Shown here piece after piece: positions 21,280 through 31,689 of a DNA stretch of 64,000 nt. The position numbers were made by a program, and so were the translations under genes. The stretch comes from Dugong dugon (taxonomy: Eukaryota > Chordata > Mammalia > Sirenia > Dugongidae): contig CM057465.1 of the NCBI GenBank assembly GCA_030035585.1, positions 2,517,501 through 2,581,500 on the forward strand. The letters are read 5' to 3'. Each line of letters opens with the position of its first letter. Positions within the stretch are counted from its first letter, which is position 1. The notes beneath the pieces were generated by a model that was not told the DNA's origin, made no database searches, and saw only the letters and a list, made by a program, of their open reading frames with translations.

Positions 21280-21735
21280 CCCTATGGGGCTGCATGCCTG
21301 GTGTGTGTGTCAGGGGTGGGGGTGGTCTCTGGGAAGTGAGGGGTCCATGGCCCAGGGGTGAGGGTTGTAGAAACTGTCCACTCTGAGAACGTGGCTCTGA
21401 AAGAGGTCAAGGACGTGTTACCTGGACAAACGGACAGAACGTCAGCCCTGCTCTAAGCCACCGCTGATCTGCTCAGCCCTGGGGTCAGCCTTGTTCCCAC
21501 TGGGGTGCTGGATGTCCAGAAGTCGGGGATGGGGATGGTGCCAGATGTCCGGGCTATGGTTAAGTCATATAATTAGACACTGAGCCTTCAGGGAGCAGTT
21601 ACCCAGAAACCATCCTGCTTCCCTCCTCGGCCACTTATGTTCCCCCAGCTGCCCTCCACCGGCTCAGTCTTGCTGCCAGCCGCCTGTGTCCAGTGTCTCT
21701 CTTAACCCAGGAGTTCCAACCCTTGGGAAGCCCCT
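21280..21735. other. unique GC-rich sequence
   Basis: Nothing recognised. Confidence 0.4.
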
Positions 21736-21743
21736 TGCCAGCT

Positions 21744-21937
21744 CACTGCAATCAAGTCCATTCCGACTCATACCGACCCTCTAGGACAGAGTAGGACTGC
21801 CACAGGGTTTCCAAGGCTGCAAATCTCTATGGAAGCAGACCACCACCCCTTTTTCCCACAGACCTGCTTGTGGTTTTGAATCGTCGACCCTTTGGTTTGC
21901 AGTTGAGCACTTTAATCACTGTGCCACCAGGGTTCCC
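21744..21937 (-). mobile_element. AfroSINE, long form
   Basis: Flanked by an 8-bp direct repeat TGCCAGCT (21736-21743 and 21938-21945). The minus-sense head ends CTGTGCCACCAGGGTTCCC. Confidence 0.93.
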
Positions 21938-22187
21938 TGCCAGCTACTACCCTATAAAGTCCCCAGCAGAGGATGGGGCCTTCCAGGGGAGGAGCCAGCT
22001 CAGCAGATGCTTTCAATTTCCAAAGCACCTGGCGCCCTCCCAAGAAAATGACCCTCCCGTGAATTCCTTAATGATCACCCCGAGAGAAGGGGAATCCAGG
22101 TGCTGGGAAAGCTGGTATAAGGTCTGAGGGCTCTGTGTGATTTCAACAGGTGTGTGACTCACAGGACTGGAGAGCAATGTGCTGACC

Positions 22188-22338
22188 TGGCCTGGGGAGG
22201 AGGGAACCTGGGGGGGCCTGGGGAGGGGATATGGGGAGGTAACATGGGGAGGGGGTCCTGGGGAGGGGCCTGTGGAGGGGACATGGGAATGGGGGCCTGG
22301 GGATGGGAACCTGGGGGAGCTGGGGTGGGGAGCGGCTC
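22188..22338. repeat. G-rich tandem repeat
   Basis: Imperfect repeats of GGGGAGGGG, CCTGGGG and ACATGGGGAGG, each about 14-20 bp, on the plus strand. Many runs of four or more G lie within 150 bp. Predicted peptides are glycine/tryptophan or proline repeats and are artefacts. Confidence 0.85.
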
Positions 22339-22369
22339 GCAGACCCTCCTGGTTCCAGCACGGATGGCT

Positions 22370-22850
22370 GAGTTCATGGGCTCTGGGGCCAGATCCACCT
22401 AGCTCTAGTGCCAGCTCTTTGGGACTAAACCAAAATCAAACCTGCTGCTATCGAGTAAATTCCGACTCTGGGTCACCTGTGTGACAGAAGAACCGAGTTC
22501 CATGGGGTTTTCTTGGCTGTGGTCTTTACAGAAGCAGCTCACCAGGCTTTCTTCCTGAGGTGCTGCTGGATGGGTTTGAACCGCCAACCTTTAGGCTGAT
22601 AGAAGAGGGCAAACTTTTTGCTACCCAGGGACCTCTTTGGGACTAGACAGCACCTAACACACCTCATTGGCTAACACAGCTCATTGGCTAACAGCCCCGT
22701 GACCTCACCTGTAAGGGACAATTAAAACCCCACCTACCAAAAACAGATAAATGAATGGGACAGTAGATACAGCATCAGATTACTTTGCTAATTAAGCATC
22801 ACGCTGCAGGTGCAGCACCTGGCGTGGTGTCCAATAGGTGCCTGAGACCT
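22370..22850 (+). mobile_element. MIR SINE split by an AfroSINE
   Basis: The left part TCATGGGCTCTGGGGCCAGA and the right part CCCGTGACCTCACCTGTAAG with the 3' end GCAGCACCTGGCGTGG are in MIR order and plus sense. The AfroSINE in between restores continuity when removed. Confidence 0.7.
22428..22632 (-). mobile_element. AfroSINE, long form, inserted in MIR
   Basis: A perfect 13-bp target site duplication CTCTTTGGGACTA flanks it (22415-22427 and 22633-22645), which fixes its boundaries. It carries the long-form block GTCTTTACAGAAGCAGCTCA in minus sense. Confidence 0.96.
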
Positions 22851-23111
22851 GGTGTACTCCCAGTGCTGACCCTCACCTAATTAGCTTGTCCCGGTAACTA
22901 TTAGCTACACTCCCCTGGCTCTGTAAGGTAAGTATGAACCCACAATCCCACCGTCTCTGTGAAGCATTGGAGTGCCCCCCACATGGAGAGACAGGTCACA
23001 TCTAGAGTCTATTTGAGGTCCCCCATGCACTCTGACCCCCACCAGCCAATATGTACACTCATCAAGCGCCAGTTTTATGAATTTTCCAAACTTCTTTATG
23101 CCACTTACTGA

Positions 23112-23702
23112 TGCAATGTACTTGGATCCTCAATCAACACCCATGGAAGCAGCATCAAGAAATCAAGCAATATATTTCATTGAGCAGATCTGCTGCAGAA
23201 GATCTCTGTAAAGTGTTGTAAAGCAAAGATGTCACCATGAAGACTAAGGTGCGCCTGACCAAGCCATGGTGTTTTCAATGCAAAAGTTGGACAATGAATA
23301 AGGAAGACCGAAGAAGGACCGACGCCTTTGAATTATGGTGTTGGCGAAGAATATTGAATATACCCTGGACTGCCAAAAGAACAAACAAATCTGTCTTGGA
23401 AGAAGTACAGCCAGAATGCTTCTTAGAAGCAAGGATGGCGAGACTATGTCTCACGTACTTTGGACATGTTATCAGGAAGGACCAGTCCCTGGAGAAGGAC
23501 ATCACGCTTGGTAAAGTAGAGGGTCAGTGAAAAAGAGGAAGACCCTCAATGAGACAGACTGACAAAGTGGCTGCAACAATGGACTCAAGCATAACGACTA
23601 TTGTGAGGATGGCGCAGGACTGGACAGTGTTTCATTCTGTTGTACAGAGGGTCACACTATAAGTCGGAACCTACTCGCCAGCTCCTAACATCACAACAAT
23701 GT
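23112..23702 (+). mobile_element. RTE LINE, 3' third
   Basis: Covers the C-terminal part of the RTE ORF and the 3' end. A 97-codon open piece (23237-23530) includes the cysteine/tryptophan-rich C-terminus, with WCWRRILNIPW. Terminal sequence runs TAAGTCGGAACCTACTCG, then CCTAACATCACAACAATG. The 5' part is truncated. Confidence 0.93.
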
Positions 23703-23704
23703 AG

Positions 23705-24118
23705 CTATTGTTATCGTTACTGTATAACTTAATTAAAATTACATAAGTGGATGAAATCCAAGCGTGAGACGAAAGCACGATGCTGTTTCTGAGAGCTTGC
23801 TCCCTACTACAGAAAAGACCTGACAGTCGTGAACTCCTGAAACCGACCTGCTGGGCAATCAGGTGCCTGCAAGGCATCTGCCAGAGATGGGTGCTGTTAG
23901 CTGGGCCAGGCCCTGGCTCTCAGATCGCCTTCCTGTTCCACTTTAATGAAAACAGAAAGTTGAAAATGTAAATCATGACTATGAGCCTGGCTTCTAAACA
24001 AACACAGCCCCCCGATGTGGAGCACGAATCAGATCACAGCCAAAGAGACGGCCCAGTCCCAGCTCACATCCACACGCTGACGGCGGCTGAAGGTCGTTTT
24101 CCCGCATTGCGAACACTG
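23705..24118. other. unique sequence
   Basis: Nothing recognised. Confidence 0.4.
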
Positions 24119-24119
24119 A

Positions 24120-24745
24120 CTGCCTTAGTCACCAAGCGCTGCTGTAACAGAACCACCACAAGTGCATGGCTGTAAAGAACGGCATTTATTTTCTTACAGT
24201 TCAGGAGGTTACGCATCTGAATTCAGGGCACTGCCTCTAGGGGAATATCCTTCCACGTCTACTTCAGCTTCTGGCAAAACAAAAAATCCTAAACCCATTG
24301 CCATCCAGTCGATTCTGACTCATAGTGACCCCTCATGACAGAGTAGAACTGCCCCACAGGGTTTCATAGGCTGTAATCGTAATGAAAGCAGATCACCAGG
24401 TCTTTCTCCCTTGGAGTGGCTGGTGGGTTAGAAACAGCTGACCTTTCAGTTAGCAGCCAAGCCCTTAACCACTGCGCCACCAGGACGCCTTATAACTGCC
24501 GGCAGTGCTTGGGTTCCTGGGCTCGCAGGTGTATTCATCTTCCTGCCCCCACTGTCTGTGTCTCTGTGCCTGTTCTGTTTATCTACAACTCAGAAGGTAT
24601 TAGGGTTAGAATCCACACCTCACTGGTAAAATGTCATTAACATAACGAAGAAAACCCTATTTCCAAACAGGGCCCTATTTACAAGTATAGGGGTTAGGAT
24701 TCCAACACATATTTCTGGATGACACTATTCAATCTGGAACATTCT
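24120..24745 (-). mobile_element. MaLR-type LTR split by an AfroSINE
   Basis: The minus-sense 3' end TTAGTCACCAAGCGCTGCTG plus TAACAGAACCACCACAAG matches the LTR at 44.76 kb in style. The right part runs from CCTTATAACTGCCG to CATTCTACC. AAAATAAATGCC, a plausible polyadenylation signal in minus sense, lies near 24180. The SINE sits in the middle. Confidence 0.65.
24274..24490 (-). mobile_element. AfroSINE, long form, nested in an LTR
   Basis: Minus-sense, from AAACCCATTGCCATCCAGTC to CTGCGCCACCAGGACGCC. Long-form block visible as GTAATCGTAATGAAAGCAGA. Confidence 0.94.
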
Positions 24746-24761
24746 ACCCCTTGTCCTCCCG

Positions 24762-24779
24762 CCCCCCCCCCCCCCCCCC
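24762..24779. repeat. C18 homopolymer
   Basis: Eighteen consecutive C residues just upstream of the next AfroSINE. The true length may be mis-sequenced. Confidence 0.85.
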
Positions 24780-24780
24780 A

Positions 24781-24995
24781 CCAAAAAACTACAACAAACT
24801 GAACCCATTGTTGATTCTGACTCGGAGGCCCGTGCGTTACAGGGCAGAACTGAGCTCCATGGGGTTTTCCAGGCTGTAATCTTTACAGAGGTAGACCACC
24901 AGACAGTTCTTCTATGGTGCTGCTGGGTGGGTTCAATCCACCAACCTTCTGGCTAGCAGCCAAGCCCAAGCCATTTTTGCCACCCAGGGGCCCTT
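24781..24995 (-). mobile_element. AfroSINE, long form, diverged
   Basis: Minus-sense copy with AACCCATTGTTGATTCTGAC, GTAATCTTTACAGAGGTAGA and a degraded head (CCATTTTTGCCACCCAGGGG). Confidence 0.9.
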
Positions 24996-25171
24996 ATCAC
25001 ATCTATGCCAATGTCATTTGTATGGTTTTCTGCTTCAGCCAACTCATGGTCTGGATGTTGAAGAAAAGAGGGCCTTTGAAGCCCCAGACTCCTCCAGCCG
25101 GGAGTCTGAAGTCAGTGGTGGTGGCGGGGAGTCATAGATACACAAGTGAAGGTAAGCACCTATATAATGTA

Positions 25172-25465
25172 ACACTACTGGTTCAGTGGCAGGGTTCTCG
25201 TCTTGTGTGCCGGTGACCAGGTTCTATTCCTGCCCAATGCACCTCATTTGCAGCCAGTGGGGGCTTGTGTGTTGATATGATGTCCAACGGAGCTTCCAGA
25301 CTAAGACAGAGTAGGAAGACAGGTCTGGCAATATACTTCTGAAAATCAGCCAGTGAAAACCCCCTGGATCACAACAGTTCAATCTGCATCTGATCATGGG
25401 GATGGTGCAGGGCTGGGGTCACCGTGAGTCAGGGTCGACTCGACAGCGGCTAACACGGACAGCAA
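25172..25465 (+). mobile_element. composite retroposon: tRNA-Gly-like head plus RTE body, copy 1
   Basis: The first 70 nt (25172-25241) align end to end with tRNA-Gly(GCC), including TGGTTCAGTGGCAGGGTTCT around the A box and GGTTCTATTCC at the B box. The next part, GGGGGCTTGTGTGTTGAT followed by GGAGCTTCCAGACTAAGACA, matches the 5' UTR of the full-length RTE starting at 33273. The 3' part, CATGGGGATGGTGCAGG to GGTCGACTCGACAGCGGC, matches the RTE 3' end. More diverged than copy 2. Confidence 0.82.
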
Positions 25466-25469
25466 CCAA

Positions 25470-26880
25470 CGTCGGGAGGCTCCAGGGATGCGGGGTATCA
25501 GTGTCCCAGAACCACCCACTCCACCCTGACCAGGGTTTTCTGGACACTCGTGTCTCAGCCCCGGGTGCATGGTGTCTCCAGGCTGGTCTGGTGGCTTTCA
25601 GCTGCACTGCCCCGCTGTCTCACCTGTCCTCACCAGGCTCTATGATGCAGATGGCATGGGATACACCTGAGAGTCGAAGGCAGTGGGTTCAGAGGCCAGC
25701 CCACCCCAAGGCCACAGCGCTAGGGTGGCGGAGCTGGGTGGGTTGGCGGTAAGACAGCAGGCTGCCAAGAGGGTCCCATGTGTACAAGGCAAGGATGGAT
25801 TATCCAATACGCAAGGTAAGCATGTGCTAAGGGTATCAACAAAACAGGGGCACCAGCTGTCCAAAGCAAAGAGCCACGGATGCCAAGCAGACAGGACACG
25901 AGGAAAAGCAAGTGCCGCAGTGGAAGAGAACTGGCCGGGCCCTGGATGAAACTGATACCAGCTCCAGGGCCTGAGAATGTGCCCACCAAGAATTAAAGTC
26001 ATGCAGGATCAAGAAGGCACCCACGCGCAAGGTTGTTTAAGCGATGAGGCCCTACCACTTCGACACCTTCATTGACAGCTGTCTCCTACGGTCCCCTCCT
26101 GTGTAATTGAAACTCCTTATCTCGGCTGGTCTCTTGGGAGTATATTACTTCTTTCTAATAAACAAGAGGTGAGTGTGGGCTGTCGAGTCTAACACTTGCT
26201 ACATTCACCCAACACGCAGCTGGATCCAACATGAGCGGTTACTAGGCAAGGACAGATTATATTAATAGATAACAGGTCTCTGATCCATTTTGAGAGAACC
26301 ATCTTGTACATCCACGTCTGCTGATCCAGCAACTCCAGCCAGGAGGGCCAGCAGTGCTCTTTGCCATGATACAAATACAAGGGTATGCTCTTGAGCACTT
26401 CCTGGTAAACAATCAATGGGAACTCCAGTCCCAGATGACGCACAAAAGTGAGGGAACTCGAATAAATCGACCATTGCAATGAACTCAATCAAGTTACTTC
26501 TTAACTGTATAGTATTCACATACAGAGTTATAGCCTAAGTTTTGCAAACAATAACATTTATAACTTTAACTTCAAAATATGCTTGGCATACACATGGACA
26601 CAAACTAGCATACATTTAGTATGATACTAACATGAGTAACTAATATAATACTAACATAGCAAAGTCCAAAAAATACTGAAAATATTAATATTTATCTAAC
26701 ACGAAAAGTTTTAATTTATGTATCAAGTGAGTTTCGTTTTTTATTGTCTGTTGCATGGGGCACAGTGCTTGATATTACTCTATAGATGCTAATAAATGAG
26801 TTATACATATGCATGTAACTCCCATACGCTGTTCGGATGTCTGAGTAAGCAGAGGAGGGGACACCACAGATTATCAGGGT
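25470..26880. other. unique sequence, AT-rich from about 26.5 kb
   Basis: No gene. 26090-26175 contains GAGTATATTACTTCTTTCTAATAAACAAG, which could be an LTR 3' end but has no partner. 26520-26790 is AT-rich with no recognised repeat. Confidence 0.35.
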
Positions 26881-28200
26881 CAGGGCCCTCACATGCGTTA
26901 ATCCGGCCCTGGCACAAGGGATGTGGCCCGCGAGGGGTGGAAGGGACAGCCAGAGGACAGCTGGCAGCTGAGTGGCCAGGCTGGGGGAGGGAGCAGGCAC
27001 GGCATGGCCACCACATCACCCTGGACAGCAGCAGCTTGGGGCCGTGCTTCGGGGAGAAGCCACATCTGGAGTGGTCAGCTGATGAGGACTGCACCCCTGA
27101 GGGCCGCCCTTTTCTTGTGCAGGTGCAGGGGGGGCCTGGGGGTGAGCCCTTTGGGTCATCCTCAAATGACAGGGGCAGGGATGAGCCAGTGCTCACCAGG
27201 CCGGCCGGGCCTCACCACCTGCCCAGTGGAGGAGCCCCAGGGTCCCGTGCCCACTCCTGGTCACAGTAATTCCCCACCAACTCTTTCTGGGTCTTCAGAG
27301 TTCTGAGTGAAATGACCAGCCAGAGGCCTGTTATTCTGAGGGGCCTGGATTCCATGAGGTGGGGGTTGTTTCCAGCAAAGCTTTCCAAACCCATTTCCTC
27401 TTTTTCCCAAGCATGGAAGAAACCCTGGGGCAGCAAGCACTTCCCAGGATTCCCTGCAGTTGGTGGGTGGCCTGAGAACGGAACCCAGAGGAGACAAACC
27501 CACCCTTCCAAGCCTGGTCCATAGTCCCCACCCCCACATAATCCCCTAAACTCTGCCTCAACCTGGGCTGCCACACAGGGGTCCTAGCTTGCATCTCTGT
27601 CCATCTGGAACACCCCTTTTGATTTCACATGAGTGAGAATAAAGTGCTTTGTAGCGCTAGCTGGCATTTTCTTAAAGAATCAGGTAAGAAATGATTTCTG
27701 CCCCCAGGACTCACCCGCCTTTGTAATGCCAAAGTGGTGCGCCTTAGCACAGGAGCATCTCTGTGTTCAGTGAGAAGACGGTGTACGCTGTTGGCTGCTG
27801 TATTGCGTTAAGCCGCAGTGATGTGTGTGTGTGTGGGAGAGGGGCTATTACCCGTGCAGATGCTGGGAATTCAAGGAATCTGCCATCACATCCGAGATTC
27901 TGCTGCTCCTTCGGCACGGTTAGGTGATTTTTGCTTGGCTGTGTACCCTTTACAGCACACCCCCATTCTTTCACTGAAAGGTGGGGTTGGGGATGAGGTC
28001 AAGGGGGAAAGCATCCTGATGAAGGCAGACAGGGCTCGTGGCCTGGGGGAGGGCGGGTGGCATTAGCTTGGCTCCAGGCTGCAGAAAGAGTACACTTGGG
28101 ACATGGAATCAAATTTACATTAGAAATAAATACTTTGTTTTGATTTCAAGAGGGCTTTTCTGATCCACAAACTTAAAAATCCCTGACCCAAAATTAATCT
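26881..28200. other. unique GC-rich then mixed sequence
   Basis: Overlapping frames up to 157 codons on both strands have no domain. A short TG run lies at 27820-27833. Nothing gene-like supported. Confidence 0.4.
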
Positions 28201-28640
28201 GCTAGTGGTTTTTTTTTCCTTTGTCATCCAAAGTGGCTAATCTGACTTTTCTTTCCTTTTCCAAAGAGCGGATCATAAAATAACCATTGACCAGTGATTA
28301 AATGAGAAACACACGGACTTCTTTAATTTAAATTTCTAGAGGTCCCAGGACTGCAGGTAGGTGGACCAGTGAATCTTCCAGGAAGTTGCCTTTTTAATGT
28401 TAACTCAGTTAACCCATTAAGAACATCATCACCATGGAAACCTCATTCTTTAAGCTAAGGTTATTTACATCTCTGTGAATTCTCCCTTCTCTGGAAGAGA
28501 TCTTCTCTTGCAAGAGGGAACTTCTAACCCAATTTGTAATTGTTTATTAAAATCACGGAGCAATCAAATATTGCGTTATCCTGTTCAATTAATACGTGAT
28601 TATATTTTTAACAGGGATCTTGGGATCACAGCCATGCTCC
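28201..28640. promoter_or_regulatory. AT-rich non-repetitive block, candidate conserved non-coding element
   Basis: Contains two GTTAAC half-sites close together (TGTTAACTCAGTTAACCCAT near 28398), an RFX-like half-site CACCATGGAAAC and several TAATTGTTTATT-type tracts. No repeat family matches. Regulatory role is inference. Confidence 0.25.
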
Positions 28641-29330
28641 CTGCAATCTGCACATGCGTCTTGTCATTAGTGCCATACCCAGCATACCCCAAATGAGGGG
28701 CTGGGGGAAGCTGTCCACACTCAGCCCTTGAAATACCATCCCAGTCCAGCCCATGTTTCAGCTTCACAAATAGGAATGGGATGAGTCAGGTTTGGGGGGT
28801 TCTGGCACCGGGACCCCCTGGCAGGACGCCCATGGGCCACTCTTACCCACGCCCCAGTCCCCCTCCCTGGCAGTCACCCTCCCCTAGTGCTCCAGGGTCC
28901 TTGCACTGCCCTAAGCCTCTGTGAGACTTCACTCCAGGCTGACAATAGCTAAGGCGCACCGTGCAGTGTCTAATTGCATTCATATGGATCAGCCCCAACA
29001 CCAGTGTCCAAAGGAAGGCAAGGTTTGCAAACCATGGGATTCCATCGATAAAACCAATACTCCTTGGTGAATACTGACAACAGCCCTCCAGGGAGGACCA
29101 CGCTTGAATGGTGCCTCGGATGAACCCCCTTTCCCAGGCAGAGGAGGACAAACCTTGCCATGTGTGGAAACTTTGGTCCAGAAAACCAAGCACTCCGCAC
29201 ACTCAGCAGCAAGCCGGGCAAAGAACAGGGGGCAAAACAGAGACCCTGGTCTAGTAGGGGGTGGGGAGAGTGACAATGAATGCATAAACACAGTTGTCAA
29301 AGGGCCTAGGCATCAGACCTCACAGGGAGG
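28641..29330. other. unique GC-rich sequence
   Basis: Nothing recognised. Open frames on both strands are unsupported. Confidence 0.4.
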
Positions 29331-29532
29331 AGAGAAAACCACCATCAGCCCAAAGCTGATTCCTGTAAGGTGGAGGTCGTCAGATATACCTCCTCTCTCC
29401 AACCTTTTTAACAATCCTGACAACAGTCATCCCTCCCACGGCATTCTACCTCTCTGCTGGGTTGGATAATTCATTACGATGGCAACACAGAACTCACAAG
29501 CCATACTCACATTTGGGGTTTATTAGTGGAGT
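29331..29532 (-). mobile_element. possible LTR fragment, left of an RTE
   Basis: GGGGTTTATTAG near 29515 would be a polyadenylation signal in minus sense. 30593-31015 may be the rest of the same element after removing the intervening RTE. Family not recognised. The split-LTR reading is a guess. Confidence 0.25.
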
Positions 29533-30592
29533 GCTGTTGTTCTTAGGTGTTGTCAAGTCACTTCCTACTCCTAGCGACCCCGTGTACAACAGAACCAAAC
29601 ACTGCCCAGTCCTGCACCATCCTCACAATCGTTGTTATGTTTGAGCTCATTGTTGCAGCCACTGTGTCAATCCATCTCATTGAGGGTCTTCCTCTTTTTC
29701 GCTGGTCCTCTACTTTACCGAGCATGATGTCCTTCTCCAGGAACTGATCCCTCCTGATAAAATGTCCAAAGTATGTGAGATATAGTCTCGCCATCCTTGC
29801 TTCCAAGGAGCAATCTGTTTCTACTTCTTCCAAGACAGATTTGTTCATTCTTTTCGTAGTCCATGGGATATTCAATATTCTTCATGAGCACTTCAATTCA
29901 AAGGCGTCAATTCTTCATCGGTCTTCCTTATTAACTGTCCATCTTTCGCATGCATATGAGGAGACTGAAAACACCATGACTTGATCAGGCACACCTTAGT
30001 CTTCAAGGTGACGTCTTTGCTTTTTAACACCTTAAAGAGGTCCTTTGCAGCAGATTTGCCTAATGCGAAGCGTCTTTTGATTTCTTGACTGCTACCTCCA
30101 TGGATGTTGATTGTGGATCCAAGTAAAATGAAATCCTTGAAAACTTCAGTCTGTTCTCCGTTTATCGTGATGTTGCTTATTGGTCCAGTTGGGAGGATTT
30201 TTGTTTTCTTTATGTTGAGGTGTAATCCATACTGAAAGCTGTAGTCTTTGATCTTCATTAGTAAGCGCTTCAATTCCTCTTCAATATCAGCAAGGAAGGT
30301 TGTATCATCTGCATGAGGCCAGTTGTTAATGCATCTTCCTCCAATCCTGATGCCCCATTCTTCTTCATATAGTCCAGCTTCTAGGATTATTTGCTCAGCA
30401 TACAGAATGAATAGGTACGGTGAAAGGATACAACCCTGACACACCTTTCCTGACTAAACCACGTAGTATCCCCTTGTTCTGTTTGAACGACTGCCTCTTG
30501 ATCTATGTACAGGTTCCTCATGAGCACAATTAAGTGTTCTAGAATTCCCATTGTTTGCAATGTTATCCATAATTTGTTGTGATCCAAATTGT
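29533..30592 (-). mobile_element. RTE LINE, 5'-truncated, long open reading frame
   Basis: Minus-sense RTE covering the reverse transcriptase palm to the 3' end. One frame (30444 to 29893) stays open for 183 codons with CQGCILSPYLF and KDYSFQYGLHLNIKKTKIL. A second frame (29875 to 29558, 105 codons) continues to the C-terminus after a shift. The catalytic box near 30305-30319 encodes P-H-A-D-D where Y-A-D-D is expected. Decay is light compared with the 4.3-kb and 16-kb copies. The head end stops abruptly at about 30592, as expected from incomplete reverse transcription. Confidence 0.93.
29893..30444 (-). pseudogene. RTE reverse transcriptase fragment, 183 codons open
   Basis: Encodes the palm and thumb part of a non-LTR (RTE clade) reverse transcriptase. 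Landmarks in order: QGCILSPYLF (motif B), the altered HADDTT catalytic box, LLMKIKDYS, HLNIKKTKI, and LKSKDVTLKTKVC near the end. The endonuclease and fingers are absent because the element is 5' truncated, so no working enzyme is possible. The methionine start is arbitrary. Confidence 0.85.
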
Positions 30593-31015
30593 TATAGGTT
30601 ACAATTCAAGATCAAGATCAACTTGGAAGTAACAGGAATAACTCAAGATACTCTTCTTCCATCAGGACAGCTTCTTCTTGGCTGCTGCTGCTGGGCTCTG
30701 CTCAGGCCTTTCTGTTGTCTCGTGCCACTGCTGTGACCAGTGTTGCAGTTCTCTAGTGTTACAGCTCTCTCTGTCTCCTGGGTCTAGGAGGCTCTCAGGA
30801 CAGGGATCCTGGGTCCAAAAGATAAGATCCACTCCCAGCTCTTCTTCTTGATGATGGTGAGTGAAATCCACACCTCCAACTCTGGGATTGGTTCTTTTTA
30901 AGCCTATCAGGATGGCAAAACTGACCAATCTCACTGATAGGATTCCACACACCTTATTTGCATAGTCCCACCCAATTATTTCATGGGAGGTACAAGACCA
31001 TGGCTAGACGGACCA
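30593..31015. other. unclassified possible LTR portion
   Basis: Contains TCTTCTTGGCTGCTGCTGCT, CTCTCTCTGTCTCCTGGGTC and TGCATAGTCCCACCCAATTA, reminiscent of a retroviral LTR body. Could continue the fragment left of the RTE. Not named. Confidence 0.25.
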
Positions 31016-31685
31016 TATAAAAGCAAATCACTGCATTGCAACAGTATATGGTGTAATTGTGATTCATTCCTGTATGGTTGCAAGCAGCTCAGATTGAAAT
31101 ACCCCAGAGCAGAAGAGACCATGGCCCAGCCCATGTTGGGGAGGCCAGCAGAGGAGCTGAGGGCTGTGTTCACACAATGCCCAGAGAGTCTCCATGTGGA
31201 GGCAGGAAGAAGGGTCAGTGGAGTAACTAAAGATCACCCACACAATAGAGGCGCCAGGTCTCCTAACCTCCCTCTTGGGAGAACCCAGCTATCACATTTA
31301 GCCCAGATAAAGCCAGCAGAAGTGTCTTTAGGGAAACTGTGGTTGTCTAGACACTTGGGAAAGCTGAAGTGGACGAGAGTGCCAAGAAGTGGTCACCAGT
31401 GCCTACAGTAACTCTGGCCTGCTGGCACCCCCATCGTTTCTCTCTTCCTCCTGTTACCCATACAGCATACAAATTCAGCTCAGGTGCTCACACAATCAAG
31501 AGAGCCCACCTCCAGAGTATGTGACGAAAGGGCATCATCTCCTCTCTCTGATACCCATCCTTGTACCTTAAATGAAGGCTGCCTACCACTCACCAGCAGA
31601 ACCCAGCAGCTGCCCTCCAATTTGGGAGGAACCCAAGCCACCCATACATGCCTATTAACACAATTCTCCCTCATTTAGAAAGACA
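31016..31685. other. unique sequence
   Basis: No gene recognised. The frame at 30983-31411 (142 codons) has no domain. Confidence 0.35.
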
Positions 31686-31689
31686 CACA

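Noticed and set aside
29104-29469. 121-codon plus-strand frame
   Set aside because: No domain; overlapping minus-strand frames are of similar length; composition not protein-like.
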